This document shows positions 44,020 to 51,767 of a stretch of 64,000 nt of DNA, in pieces. The translations under genes and the position numbers were made by a program. The stretch covers positions 868,001 through 932,000 of the forward strand of contig NZ_CP025613.1 in NCBI RefSeq assembly GCF_002868735.1, given 5' to 3'. Under the pieces are notes generated by a model, which was not told the DNA's origin, made no database searches, and worked only from the letters and a program-made list of their open reading frames with translations. This stretch comes from Niveispirillum cyanobacteriorum (GTDB lineage: Bacteria; Pseudomonadota; Alphaproteobacteria; Azospirillales; Azospirillaceae). Positions within the stretch are counted from its first letter, which is position 1. Each line of letters starts with the position of its first letter.

Positions 44020-45132
44020 TCACCCCACCGGTCGATCCCGCTGTTCCACCAGCACCAGCCCCATCTCCAGGCACGCCCGCAACACCCCGGCATCGCGCGG
44101 ATGGATCGCCACGACCCGCCCCACCCCAAAGGCCCGCATCCAGTCGGGCAGCGGCGGCACCGTCCCCTCCCCGCCGATGCCCATCAGGTCCAGCTTCAGA
44201 TAATCCACCGCCTCCAGCGGCAGGTACCCCGGCTCCTCATGGCGCAGCGACAGATGGTCGATGGCGATCCGGCAATCCCAGAGGCGCAGCGTGTCGATGG
44301 CCTCATTCAGCCCCTCGGCGGTGAGGCCCGCACCGATGGCAGAGATTTCCACGATCAGGTTGCGGCGCTGGTCATAGGTCAGGTCGCGCACGAAATCCAG
44401 GAACAGCGGGTCCAGCACCGACCGCCATTGCAGGTTCATGCTGTGCGGGCTGTAAAGGCGCGACGGCTCATGCTGGAAATGCCGGATGGTGCGGCGGTCC
44501 AGCACCGGCGTCAGTTGCTCCAGCAGCCAGGGATCGCGGCGCAGCGGCGTGCCCACCGCACGCTCCAGATGGTCCAGCGCCACCGTGACCTCTCCAAACT
44601 CCAGACCCCACACACCTGATGGTGCCCGCCGCCAGACCGGGCTTTCCCGGACCAGCGACGACACATCCGCCCCGGCTAGCACCTGCTCGTAAACGGCCAG
44701 CTTCTGCACACCGGCCAGTTGCTGATGCTCCACCGCGCTCAGGGCCGGCGTCTCCTCCACGGCCACCGCAACCCCCGCCGGCACCTGCTTTTTCAGCAGG
44801 GCGGCCAGCCGCCCCGCCTCATGCGGCAGATGGTGGATGGAAAAGCGCGGCGCGCCCATATGCTGCTCGGCGAAATCCGCCGCCACGGCCTTCAGCTTGG
44901 CGATGAAGGGATGGGCGTTGGTGTCGGTGAACAAGAACACCTGCGCATAGCGCCCGACATCCACCACTTCCGGCTGGAACTGCGCCGCGAAATTGTCCAG
45001 CAGATGCACGATGGAATGCCGGAACAGCGGGTTTTCGGCATAGGGAACATCGCGCAGGTCGACCAGAACGGCCGTCCCCCGACTGTCCCCCTCGGCCAGC
45101 AAGCGCAGCAATCCGGCCGTGCCCGTCAGCAT
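44020..45132 (-). CDS. uncharacterised protein with degenerate EAL-like domain
   Basis: A 370-residue soluble protein. The C-terminal third (LIVEISAIGAGLTAEGLNEA, CRIAIDHLSLRHEEPGYL, LEAVDYLKLDLMGIGG) follows the order of EAL phosphodiesterase motifs, but the Glu-Ala-Leu signature and the DDFGTG loop are missing, so it probably does not hydrolyse c-di-GMP. The N-terminal region is unassigned (VLVDLRDVPYAENPLFRHS). It may bind a nucleotide or a protein as a scaffold. GGAGCGG precedes the ATG. Evidence for the fold is by motif order only. Confidence 0.6.
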   Translation of the reverse strand: MLTGTAGLLRLLAEGDSRGTAVLVDLRDVPYAENPLFRHSIVHLLDNFAAQFQPEVVDVGRYAQVFLFTDTNAHPFIAKLKAVAADFAEQHMGAPRFSIHHLPHEAGRLAALLKKQVPAGVAVAVEETPALSAVEHQQLAGVQKLAVYEQVLAGADVSSLVRESPVWRRAPSGVWGLEFGEVTVALDHLERAVGTPLRRDPWLLEQLTPVLDRRTIRHFQHEPSRLYSPHSMNLQWRSVLDPLFLDFVRDLTYDQRRNLIVEISAIGAGLTAEGLNEAIDTLRLWDCRIAIDHLSLRHEEPGYLPLEAVDYLKLDLMGIGGEGTVPPLPDWMRAFGVGRVVAIHPRDAGVLRACLEMGLVLVEQRDRPVG

Positions 45133-45215
45133 TCATCCGCTCCTGATCCCGATCTGGCCTCAACAGTAGCAGATCAGATATTGGCGCGTGTATATGCCGA
45201 AGGTGGCGTTGCCTT

Positions 45216-45998
45216 TTACGATCCTACAGCGAAGGTCAGGGTTGCACTGTGGCTCTTCACCGCCACCGGCCCGTCCGCCGCCTCCACCCGATGCCGGGCC
45301 AGCAGCAGGAAGGTCCCCTCCTGCGGCAGGGCGATGCTGGCCTTGCCATCATTGTCGGTCGTCACCGTCACGGCCTTGGCATCTTCCTCATCGGGCAGTT
45401 TCGGTCCCTGCAGGCTGATCGTCACACCCGCCACCGGCTTGCCATCCAGCAGCAACCGCACGGGCAGCGCTGCCCCGGCATCCAGCCGGTTGGGATGGGC
45501 CAGCGGCACGATCTCCAACCCCACCCCGGCGGGCGTCAGCGCCTTGTCGCTGGCGGGACCCTTGCTGACATAGACATCCGACCGCGTGATGCTCTGCGCA
45601 TCCGCCACCCGCACCCCCGCCGGCGCCCCTTCCCGCTCCCGCACGGCCTCCCACTTGCCATTGACCAGCGCCATCTTGCGCGTGGCCCCGGTGCGCAGGC
45701 CGGTGGAGATGCGATAGGTGCCAGTTTCCGGCAAATCCACCTCAAACACCGCCAGATCCCGCAGATAAGTGACCGCAGGCAGCTTCACCTTCGCCCCCGC
45801 CGGCGTGACGACATGGTAATCATCGGCCTTCATCACGATATCCGGCGTGAACATCTCCTCCGTAAACGACGCCTCTACCGTCACATGATCACGCTGCGGC
45901 GTGTTGAACAGGTTGGGCTTCAGATAGCCGGTATGGGCAGCGGCGGGGCTGGCAAGGGCGATCAGGGCGGCAAGATATCCGGCGGAAAGGATGCGCAT
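45216..45998 (-). CDS. DUF4198 periplasmic protein 1
   Basis: Exported 260-residue beta-rich protein. A signal peptide ends near PAAAHTGYL; family members start their mature form with a His near the N-terminus that may bind metal. The DUF4198 features include GTYRISTGLRTGATRKMALV and VPLAHPNRLDAGAALPVRLLLDGKPVAGVTI. DUF4198 proteins are found with nickel, cobalt or iron uptake genes. The TGAT segment (in LRTGATRK) resembles the core of an ApbE flavinylation motif, though the upstream Asp is missing. Last gene of the cluster and has its own Fur-like box. Confidence 0.8.
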   Translation of the reverse strand: MRILSAGYLAALIALASPAAAHTGYLKPNLFNTPQRDHVTVEASFTEEMFTPDIVMKADDYHVVTPAGAKVKLPAVTYLRDLAVFEVDLPETGTYRISTGLRTGATRKMALVNGKWEAVREREGAPAGVRVADAQSITRSDVYVSKGPASDKALTPAGVGLEIVPLAHPNRLDAGAALPVRLLLDGKPVAGVTISLQGPKLPDEEDAKAVTVTTDNDGKASIALPQEGTFLLLARHRVEAADGPVAVKSHSATLTFAVGS

Positions 45999-46039
45999 CA
46001 CGCTCTCCGGGCAATAGGGTTTAGCTGGAAAGCACAATA

Positions 46040-46062
46040 TGCGATTAAGAATGATTTGCAAA
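46040..46062. promoter_or_regulatory. Fur-box-like site
   Basis: TGCGATTAAGAATGATTTGC, continuing AA, lies 40-65 bases upstream of the DUF4198 gene at 45998. It follows the gAtaATgATtATC style of Fur boxes (GATTAAGAATGATTTGC) and is AT-rich against a GC-rich background. Confidence 0.5.
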
Positions 46063-46082
46063 CAAGATAAAGTGATATTTCC

Positions 46083-47525
46083 TCAATACACATCCCGGCA
46101 ATACCGCCGCGCCGCCGCCAGTTCCTCCAGCGTCTCCGGCCCCAGCAGCTCGGTCAGCACGGCATGCACCCCGCCCGCCATGCCCTCCAGGCTGCCGCAG
46201 ACATAGATCGCAGCCCCATCCGCCACCCACTGCACCACCTGATCCCCGGCTGCGGCCAGAAGGTGCTGCACATAGACGGGCCGGTCGCCATCGCGGGAAA
46301 AGGCGAGGTCCAACCGTTCCAGCACGCCCGCCGCCTGCCAGTCCGAAAGCTCGTCCGCGAACAGGCTGTCATGCGCCGCCGTGCGTTCCCCGAACAGCAG
46401 CCAGTTGCGCCCCCACCCTGCCGCCGCCCGCGCCTTCAGATGCGCACGCAGGCCCGCGATGCCGGTGCCATTGCCGATCAGGATCAGCGGACGATCATCG
46501 GGCGGCGGGTGGAACACGGCATTGCGGCGCAGGCGCAAGCGCACAGGTCCCCCCACGGCCGCATGCCGCGTCAACCAGCCCGACCCCAGGCCCAGCCGCC
46601 CATCCGGCCCCGCCACGCGCCGCACCACAAGGTCCAGCGTGCCGTCGCCGGGCAGGCTGGCAATGGAATATTCGCGATGCGGCAATGGCTCCCGCCCGTC
46701 CGGCAGGATGGTTTCCGACAGCCAGCGTGACAAGGGCCGCGTCACGCCCTCGCGCGTTTCCGCCCGCTCTCCCCCGGCGGCGATCAGGGCGGCGGCCACC
46801 GCGTCGGGCGGGTTGCACGGGCCGATTTCGGCAATGTCACCCGCCTGCCATTGCGCCGGCACACCCGCCGGCGGCGTCAGGCGCAGGTGGAAAACCGGCC
46901 CGCCCGGACTGCCTTGGTTCAGGTGCCGACGCTCACTCAACACCCATTCCTGATAATCCGGTGGGGTCCAGTCGGCCAGATGCACATGGCCGGCGATCTG
47001 GCCCAGATGATGCTGCCAATGGCGCAGCGCGCCGGCATCGCCATCATCCACCTCCACCAGATCGAACAAGGGCTGCGCCCCCTGCCGCCGCAGCCAGCCG
47101 TCAAGCGCGTGCCCAAAGGCGCAGAACCCCGTATAATCCCGGTCGCCCAGCGCCAGCAGCCCATAGCGCAGGCCCGACAGCGCCGCGCCCGCCCCCATCA
47201 CCTTGCGCACGAAACCCGCCGCATGGTCGGGGGCGTCGCCCTCGCCCGTCGTAGAGACAATAAACAACGCGCGGTCCAGACCCGACAGCCGGGCGGCATC
47301 CAGCCGGTCGATGGCTTCCACCCAGGCCTTCTGCCCGGCATCCAGCAGCCCCGCCACCGTCCGCCGGGCCAACTCCTCGGCAAAGCCCGTCTGCGTGGCA
47401 TAGACGACCAGAATGCCCTCCCCCGCCGCCACCGGGCGGTTGCGGGCGGCATGCCGGCGGAAAATGACGGCACAGAACAAGCCATAGGCGGCCAGCACCA
47501 GCCCCGCCAGAAGATAGCGGTCCAT
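46083..47525 (-). CDS. membrane-anchored flavodoxin/ferredoxin reductase-type flavoprotein
   Basis: A 480-residue CysJ/P450-reductase-type protein. One N-terminal membrane helix (YLLAGLVLAAYGLFCAVIF) is followed by a flavodoxin domain (ILVVYATQTGFAEELARRT, STTGEGDAPDHAAGFVRKV, LLALGDRDYTGFCAFGHAL) and an FNR module with PHREYSIASLP (FAD), ILIGNGTGIAGLRAHL (NADP) and the C-terminal CRDVY aromatic. It should pass NADPH electrons to a membrane or exported partner. Because the neighbours are PepSY, ApbE, DUF2271 and DUF4198, a ferric reductase role is more likely than sulfite reduction. Overlaps the ApbE gene stop. Confidence 0.88.
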   Translation of the reverse strand: MDRYLLAGLVLAAYGLFCAVIFRRHAARNRPVAAGEGILVVYATQTGFAEELARRTVAGLLDAGQKAWVEAIDRLDAARLSGLDRALFIVSTTGEGDAPDHAAGFVRKVMGAGAALSGLRYGLLALGDRDYTGFCAFGHALDGWLRRQGAQPLFDLVEVDDGDAGALRHWQHHLGQIAGHVHLADWTPPDYQEWVLSERRHLNQGSPGGPVFHLRLTPPAGVPAQWQAGDIAEIGPCNPPDAVAAALIAAGGERAETREGVTRPLSRWLSETILPDGREPLPHREYSIASLPGDGTLDLVVRRVAGPDGRLGLGSGWLTRHAAVGGPVRLRLRRNAVFHPPPDDRPLILIGNGTGIAGLRAHLKARAAAGWGRNWLLFGERTAAHDSLFADELSDWQAAGVLERLDLAFSRDGDRPVYVQHLLAAAGDQVVQWVADGAAIYVCGSLEGMAGGVHAVLTELLGPETLEELAAARRYCRDVY

Positions 47526-48559
47526 CACCCTTCCTCCGCCAGCGCGGCCAGCGCCGGGGTGATGATCTCCACCACGCCCGCCCCCACCCGCCGCACGAAC
47601 AGAGCCATGATCCCCCGCGCCGCCGCCCAACCGGGGCCGTCCTCCGGCCCCAGCACAGTCAAGGCCGTGGCAAGCGCGTCGGCCATCATGCAGTCTTCAT
47701 GCAGGACCGTGACGGCGGCAAGATCATCGGGCACCGGCCACCCGGTGCGCGGGTCCAGCGAATGCGACAGGCGCCTTCCGTCGGGACCGGTCATGAACCG
47801 GTTGCTGTCCCCGCTGGTCGCGACCGACAATCCGTGCAGGGCGATGCGCGTCAGCATGCCGCCCGGCCTGCCATCGCGGCCCGTCACAGGTTCCAGATCG
47901 ACCCACCAGGGAGTGGCATCATGCTTGATACCCCAGCCCCGCAATTCCCCGCCAATATCAACCAAATAACTAACCACGCCCTGATCCGTCAGATGCCGCG
48001 CCACGCAATCCACGGCATAGCCCTTGGCGATGGAAGACAGGTCCAGACGCAGGCACCCCGGCTGCCACAGCCTGCCTTCTTCCACCCTTATATCGGCCCA
48101 GCGTGGCCCCGACAGCAGGGCCGCGATCCGATCGTCGGGCGGCGGGCACGCCACTGGTCCTGGCGGGCCAAAGCCCCAGGCATCAACCAGCCCGCCGATG
48201 GCCGGGTCATAGGCTCCACCACTGTTCGCCGACAGGTGCAGCGCCGCTGACAGCACCGCACAGAGTGACGGATCAACCGGCACCCAGCCGCGCGGGCTGT
48301 CATTATACCGGCACAGGTCGCTGCTCCGGTCCCAATGGCTCATCACCGCCACCACCCGATCCAGGATGGCAACGATCCCCCGCCGCAGGGCCAGTGGCGC
48401 CGGCCCCTTGGGCGCGATCAGGGCGACCGACCAGTAGGTGCCCATACTGGTCCCCGACAGGCGCACCACGGGCGCTTCCGCCGGCGGCAATGCCGCCTCG
48501 GGTGCATCCATAGGCAGGATCAGGCGCAGAGGGGTGGGCTTATGATGCGGCAGGGGCAT
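47525..48559 (-). CDS. FAD:protein FMN transferase (ApbE-like)
   Basis: Transfers FMN covalently to Thr/Ser of target proteins. Landmarks: GTSMGTYWSVAL, ALHLSANSGGAYDPAIGGLVDAWGFG, LRLDLSSIAKGYAVD, LVDIGGELRGWG and the Mg-site region MMADALATALTVLG. At 344 residues it is full length. Most Gram-negative ApbE proteins have an export signal; none is visible here (starts MPLPHHKPTPLRLIL), so it may act in the cytoplasm or the true start may differ. The ATG overlaps the flavoprotein gene. Flavinylation target in this cluster is not proven. Confidence 0.9.
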   Translation of the reverse strand: MPLPHHKPTPLRLILPMDAPEAALPPAEAPVVRLSGTSMGTYWSVALIAPKGPAPLALRRGIVAILDRVVAVMSHWDRSSDLCRYNDSPRGWVPVDPSLCAVLSAALHLSANSGGAYDPAIGGLVDAWGFGPPGPVACPPPDDRIAALLSGPRWADIRVEEGRLWQPGCLRLDLSSIAKGYAVDCVARHLTDQGVVSYLVDIGGELRGWGIKHDATPWWVDLEPVTGRDGRPGGMLTRIALHGLSVATSGDSNRFMTGPDGRRLSHSLDPRTGWPVPDDLAAVTVLHEDCMMADALATALTVLGPEDGPGWAAARGIMALFVRRVGAGVVEIITPALAALAEEG

Positions 48560-48603
48560 GGCGGGGATGGCGTAGACATGGAACTTGAAGCGGCTAACCC
48601 TTT

Positions 48604-48721
48604 GTCATCCCGGCGCAAGCCGGGACCCAGGGGCCACAAGCTCAAACCTCTGCGCCGCCCGGATCAACACCACGGGGCCGTTGAGCCTGTAAACCTGGGT
48701 CCCGGCTTGCGCCGGGATGAC
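48604..48721. repeat. pair of long inverted repeats (28 bases each)
   Basis: The arms at 48604-48631 and 48694-48721 are exact complements, separated by 62 bases. Each arm contains its own hairpin CCCGGC-GCAA-GCCGGG and begins or ends with GTCATCC / GGATGAC. It fills the gap between DUF4198 copy 2 and ApbE. The motif is of the kind dispersed in alphaproteobacterial genomes as an extragenic palindrome. Confidence 0.75.
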
Positions 48722-48766
48722 GAGGGAGAGTGCGAAGCGGGTGGGAAAGGCGGACGACGCCCCCCC

Positions 48767-49582
48767 TTACTGCGCCAGCACCTCAAACGTCGCCGTATAG
48801 CTGGCGGACCGCTTGTTCGCCTGCGGCACGGTCGTCTTCTTGTCCTCGGTCTGGGCGGTCATCCAATACATGCCCGGCGTCGGCCAGGTGATGGTGAAGG
48901 CGCCGTCCTTGTCGGTCTTCACCTTCATCTCGCCCAGATCGTTGCGGTAACGGATGCCGCCGGGAATGACCGTCACCTCCACCTCCGGCGCCGGCTTGCC
49001 ATCCAGCAGCAGCTTGAAGCTGGCCTTCTCACCCGCAAACAGGTCGTTCGGGTGGGTGACGGGCGACAGTTCCAGACCCTTGCCCGTGGGCTTCAGCACG
49101 GTATCGGTGGGCTTGCCAGACGTCGCGAAAAACTCCAGGCGCCGCGCACCCTCCGTCACCTGCAGCTTTTCAGCATTGGCCGGCACTTCCTTGGCGAAGG
49201 TTTCCGCCGTACCGCGCCAGCGCTTGCGCTGCCCGTTTTCTTCCCAACTGGCCATGATGCCCGCGCTGGCCAGCGCAACCTTGTAAGTGCCGGGTTGGGT
49301 CAGGTGGACATCGAACGTGCTGCGATACTTGCCCGTCGCCTGATTCTCCGCCGTACCGGCGCTGCCATCGGGGTTGGTGACGGCCAAGCCGTCCAGGCGC
49401 AGCGGCACATGCTCGAAGTAGAACAGGTCGTTGGACACGGCGGCATCCACCGTGATCCATGGGTCCTGACCCGACAGAACCGTGGCCGAGGGCAGCATCC
49501 ATTGCCGATGCGCCGCCGCCGGACCGGCGATGGAGATGGCAAGCGTCAGCGCCAGCGTGGCGCGGGTCAGCAGCGACTTCAT
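48767..49582 (-). CDS. DUF4198 periplasmic protein 2
   Basis: Exported 271-residue protein similar in layout to the DUF4198 gene at 45216. The signal peptide ends near PAAAHRQWML, again exposing a mature His. Family segments are QPGTYKVALASAGIMASW and THPNDLFAGEKASFKLLLDGKPAPEVEVTV, then a last domain with TWPTPGMYWMTAQ. GGAG precedes the ATG. It lies downstream of DUF2271 and PepSY genes on the same strand. Two DUF4198 paralogues in one cluster suggest separate metals or steps. Confidence 0.85.
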   Translation of the reverse strand: MKSLLTRATLALTLAISIAGPAAAHRQWMLPSATVLSGQDPWITVDAAVSNDLFYFEHVPLRLDGLAVTNPDGSAGTAENQATGKYRSTFDVHLTQPGTYKVALASAGIMASWEENGQRKRWRGTAETFAKEVPANAEKLQVTEGARRLEFFATSGKPTDTVLKPTGKGLELSPVTHPNDLFAGEKASFKLLLDGKPAPEVEVTVIPGGIRYRNDLGEMKVKTDKDGAFTITWPTPGMYWMTAQTEDKKTTVPQANKRSASYTATFEVLAQ

Positions 49583-49626
49583 GGGGAAAACTCCTTGATC
49601 CATTGATTAAAGAAAACCGGCGGCGT

Positions 49627-50136
49627 TCAGCCCTTGACCTCAACCGCGATGCGGCCCAACTCCGTCTCGCCCTTGGCCTCTGCCTTCACGGGCTTGCCGT
49701 TCCAATCGAACGGCACGCGGATCAGTTCGCGTCCGCCCACCTCGCGCGCGGCCTCCACCACCAGCGCATAGGAACCGGGCTTCAATCCGTTCAAGGGTGC
49801 CTTGGCACCGTCCCAGGACAGGCGGTTTTCGCCCACGGGCAGGGTCGGGGCCGACACGCCATCGACAGGCATGGTCAGATCGCGACCCGACCGGCGCCAC
49901 CATTGGCGCATATCCTTCAGCCACTTGGTCCCCTCATTGTCGCGCATCTTCACGTCGTACCGGACGGTCAGGTTGGCGACGAATTGCTGGTCCGGCGTCT
50001 CGATCCAGGCCGCGACATAGGGGCGGTGATATTCCGCCACCTCCAGCTTGGGGATTTCCACCGTGACGGCCAGCTCCCCAGCAAGCGCGGGGGTGACGGC
50101 CAGACCGGTCATTGACAGCGACAGAAGCGTGCGCAT
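49627..50136 (-). CDS. DUF2271 periplasmic protein
   Basis: Exported 169-residue protein. A signal peptide (MRTLLSLSMTGLAVTPALA) is followed by a beta-sandwich with HRPYVAAWIETPDQQFVANL, LKDMRQWWRRSGRD and SYALVVEAAREVGGRELIRV, typical of DUF2271. Members co-occur with PepSY-associated and DUF4198 proteins in iron-linked operons and are proposed to handle flavin or metal redox in the periplasm. No S/T-G-A-T flavinylation motif is visible here. Confidence 0.87.
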   Translation of the reverse strand: MRTLLSLSMTGLAVTPALAGELAVTVEIPKLEVAEYHRPYVAAWIETPDQQFVANLTVRYDVKMRDNEGTKWLKDMRQWWRRSGRDLTMPVDGVSAPTLPVGENRLSWDGAKAPLNGLKPGSYALVVEAAREVGGRELIRVPFDWNGKPVKAEAKGETELGRIAVEVKG

Positions 50137-50154
50137 GGGTTCAATCCTGAAAGA

Positions 50155-50772
50155 TCAGTGGATAAGAAGGATCAACAGCAGCATGGGTGCGACCAGCCCC
50201 AGCCCGACCAGCGGCCAGGTGCTGGGCCGTTTGCCCGCATGCAGATGCAAAAGGAAAAGCCCGGTGATGCAGAAGATCAGGCAGGCAACCGCGAAGATAT
50301 CCAGGAACCAGGACCAGATCGTCCCCGTCCCCCGCCCCTTGTGCAGATCATTGAGGTAGGAAACCCAGCCCCGGTCCGTCACCTCATGCAGGACGGCGCC
50401 GTCCTCGCGCGCGATGGTGGCCCAGCCATCACCGCCGGGGCGCGGCAGGGCGATATACAGCTCATCATCCGACCATTCCGGCACGCCGGCAGACACATCC
50501 ACGCCCATCTCGGCGGAAAACCAGTCCACAATCGCCGCCGGCACCGCCCCCTGGCCCACCGACAGGGCGGGGCGCAGCGCCTCGGGCAGGGTCGTTTCCT
50601 TGGTCACCGTGGTGGGCTTGGCCTCGACATGTCGGGCATTGTTCAGGGTGATGCCGGTAATGGCGAACAGCAGCATGCCGATCAGGCACAGGGCCGAGCT
50701 GACCCAATGCCATTGATGCAGATGCTTCAACCAGAAGGACCGCCGCCCCTGCTGCTCCACCCCCGCCGCCAT
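50155..50772 (-). CDS. PepSY-associated TM helix protein
   Basis: Inner-membrane protein of 205 residues. The first helix (SSALCLIGMLLFAITGITLN) is preceded by HLHQWHW, a central periplasmic region of about 90 residues resembles PepSY, then come NDLHKGRGTGTIWSWFLDIF and two further helices with LLHLHAGKR. The conserved His residues on both sides of the membrane can ligate haem, as in PepSY ferric-siderophore reductases. First gene of the cluster, with a Fur-like sequence upstream. It would be the membrane electron conduit. Confidence 0.85.
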   Translation of the reverse strand: MAAGVEQQGRRSFWLKHLHQWHWVSSALCLIGMLLFAITGITLNNARHVEAKPTTVTKETTLPEALRPALSVGQGAVPAAIVDWFSAEMGVDVSAGVPEWSDDELYIALPRPGGDGWATIAREDGAVLHEVTDRGWVSYLNDLHKGRGTGTIWSWFLDIFAVACLIFCITGLFLLHLHAGKRPSTWPLVGLGLVAPMLLLILLIH

Positions 50773-50802
50773 GACCCCGTTTCACCCGCGATTGATAACG
50801 GC

Positions 50803-50835
50803 TCGCAAATAAGCACGAGTGCGAGTTATTCGCAA
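50803..50835. promoter_or_regulatory. Fur-box-like palindromic region ahead of the PepSY operon
   Basis: TTGCGAATAACTCGCA (read on the minus strand) and GCTTATTTGCGAG form an imperfect inverted repeat 30-60 bases before the PepSY gene. TGCGA-N5-TCGCA is perfect. It resembles overlapping Fur or other metal-regulator sites. Confidence 0.4.
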
Positions 50836-50980
50836 TAGCGAAGCGGGGTATGGGCTATGCGCTTTTGGGATGAAGGGTTTGGTGGCGTGGGGCGTAGGAC
50901 CATGACGACATTCAACAGGTTGCAGTGACCGCTGAGTGTCGATATATTGAACCGATATCTCTAAAAATTAGGAGTAAGCT

Positions 50981-51766
50981 ATGACTAGTATATTCAGGGT
51001 GGTAAGCGTTTTATTGTTTTTTTCGCTATCGACGATAGCGGTTGGCCAGGAAACACCCGCGCCAACTCCTCAGACTCCAGAGGTCAAGAAAGTTTCTGAA
51101 GTCTCCAACGCCGGAGAAGGTGATTTTGCTAAGTTAATTCAAATACTAAACGAAATTAGTATAAATTCAGTAGAAATGTCCCGCAAGACAATCGAATCTT
51201 ATAATTTAGCAAATGAAATTTGCGATTTTGAAGGTGATATACCCTCCAAGTCCGAAATTTGTTTTAATTTTCTTTCTAATATTAAAAGAAACGTTGAACA
51301 GGAATCAATTTATAACAATAATTCCCTATTAGCCGGAAATCTACTTGGGAGATTAACTTCTCTTGAAATAGAAAAACAAGATATTCGAGATAACTCTATT
51401 AATTCTGAAAACTCATGGGCAGAATCGCACAATAAGGAAGTTTTCAGAAGCCATCACGAAAAATCTAATTTCATTTTCTATTTTGTTATATCTTTGTGCT
51501 CAATCGGAATTTTGTTCTCTTCGATTCATTTCTTTATTGACATAAAAAGGCAGCTATTATCATTGAAAACTGGTGGCGTCGCCAATAAGATTCAACAGAA
51601 TTATAATGGTACCGAGGATAATACGCGCGACTCGCAGGAACAGCATAAAGCGAAATTTGGCTTGTCAGGAATTGAACTTGGTTCTTCTGCGGTCGGAATT
51701 GTAATATTTTTTATAACAATCGCATTTTTCTACCTTTATATAGCTCACGTTTACCCGATAAAATAG
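50981..51766 (+). CDS. AT-rich orphan exported membrane protein, probably foreign
   Basis: A 261-residue protein that I do not recognise. The signal peptide MTSIFRVVSVLLFFSLSTIA precedes a Pro-rich stretch, then a helical coil-like region (about 45-150) with two cysteines, a membrane helix near 165 (FIFYFVISLCSIGILFSSIHF), an Asn/Asp-rich linker and a C-terminal helix near 235 (AVGIVIFFITIAFFYLYIA). The codons are AT-rich throughout, with Lys, Asn and Ile frequent, unlike every neighbour, so recent transfer is likely. Its stop lies two bases from the convergent M20 stop. Gene edges are sharp but no insertion sequence or direct repeat is visible. Confidence 0.75.
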   Translation: MTSIFRVVSVLLFFSLSTIAVGQETPAPTPQTPEVKKVSEVSNAGEGDFAKLIQILNEISINSVEMSRKTIESYNLANEICDFEGDIPSKSEICFNFLSNIKRNVEQESIYNNNSLLAGNLLGRLTSLEIEKQDIRDNSINSENSWAESHNKEVFRSHHEKSNFIFYFVISLCSIGILFSSIHFFIDIKRQLLSLKTGGVANKIQQNYNGTEDNTRDSQEQHKAKFGLSGIELGSSAVGIVIFFITIAFFYLYIAHVYPIK

Positions 51767-51767
51767 T

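Noticed and set aside
46083-47525. CysJ sulfite reductase flavoprotein partner of cysI
   Set aside because: Domain order fits CysJ, but it has an N-terminal membrane anchor, is 6.6 kb away, and overlaps apbE in an iron-type cluster; kept as a redox flavoprotein of that cluster.
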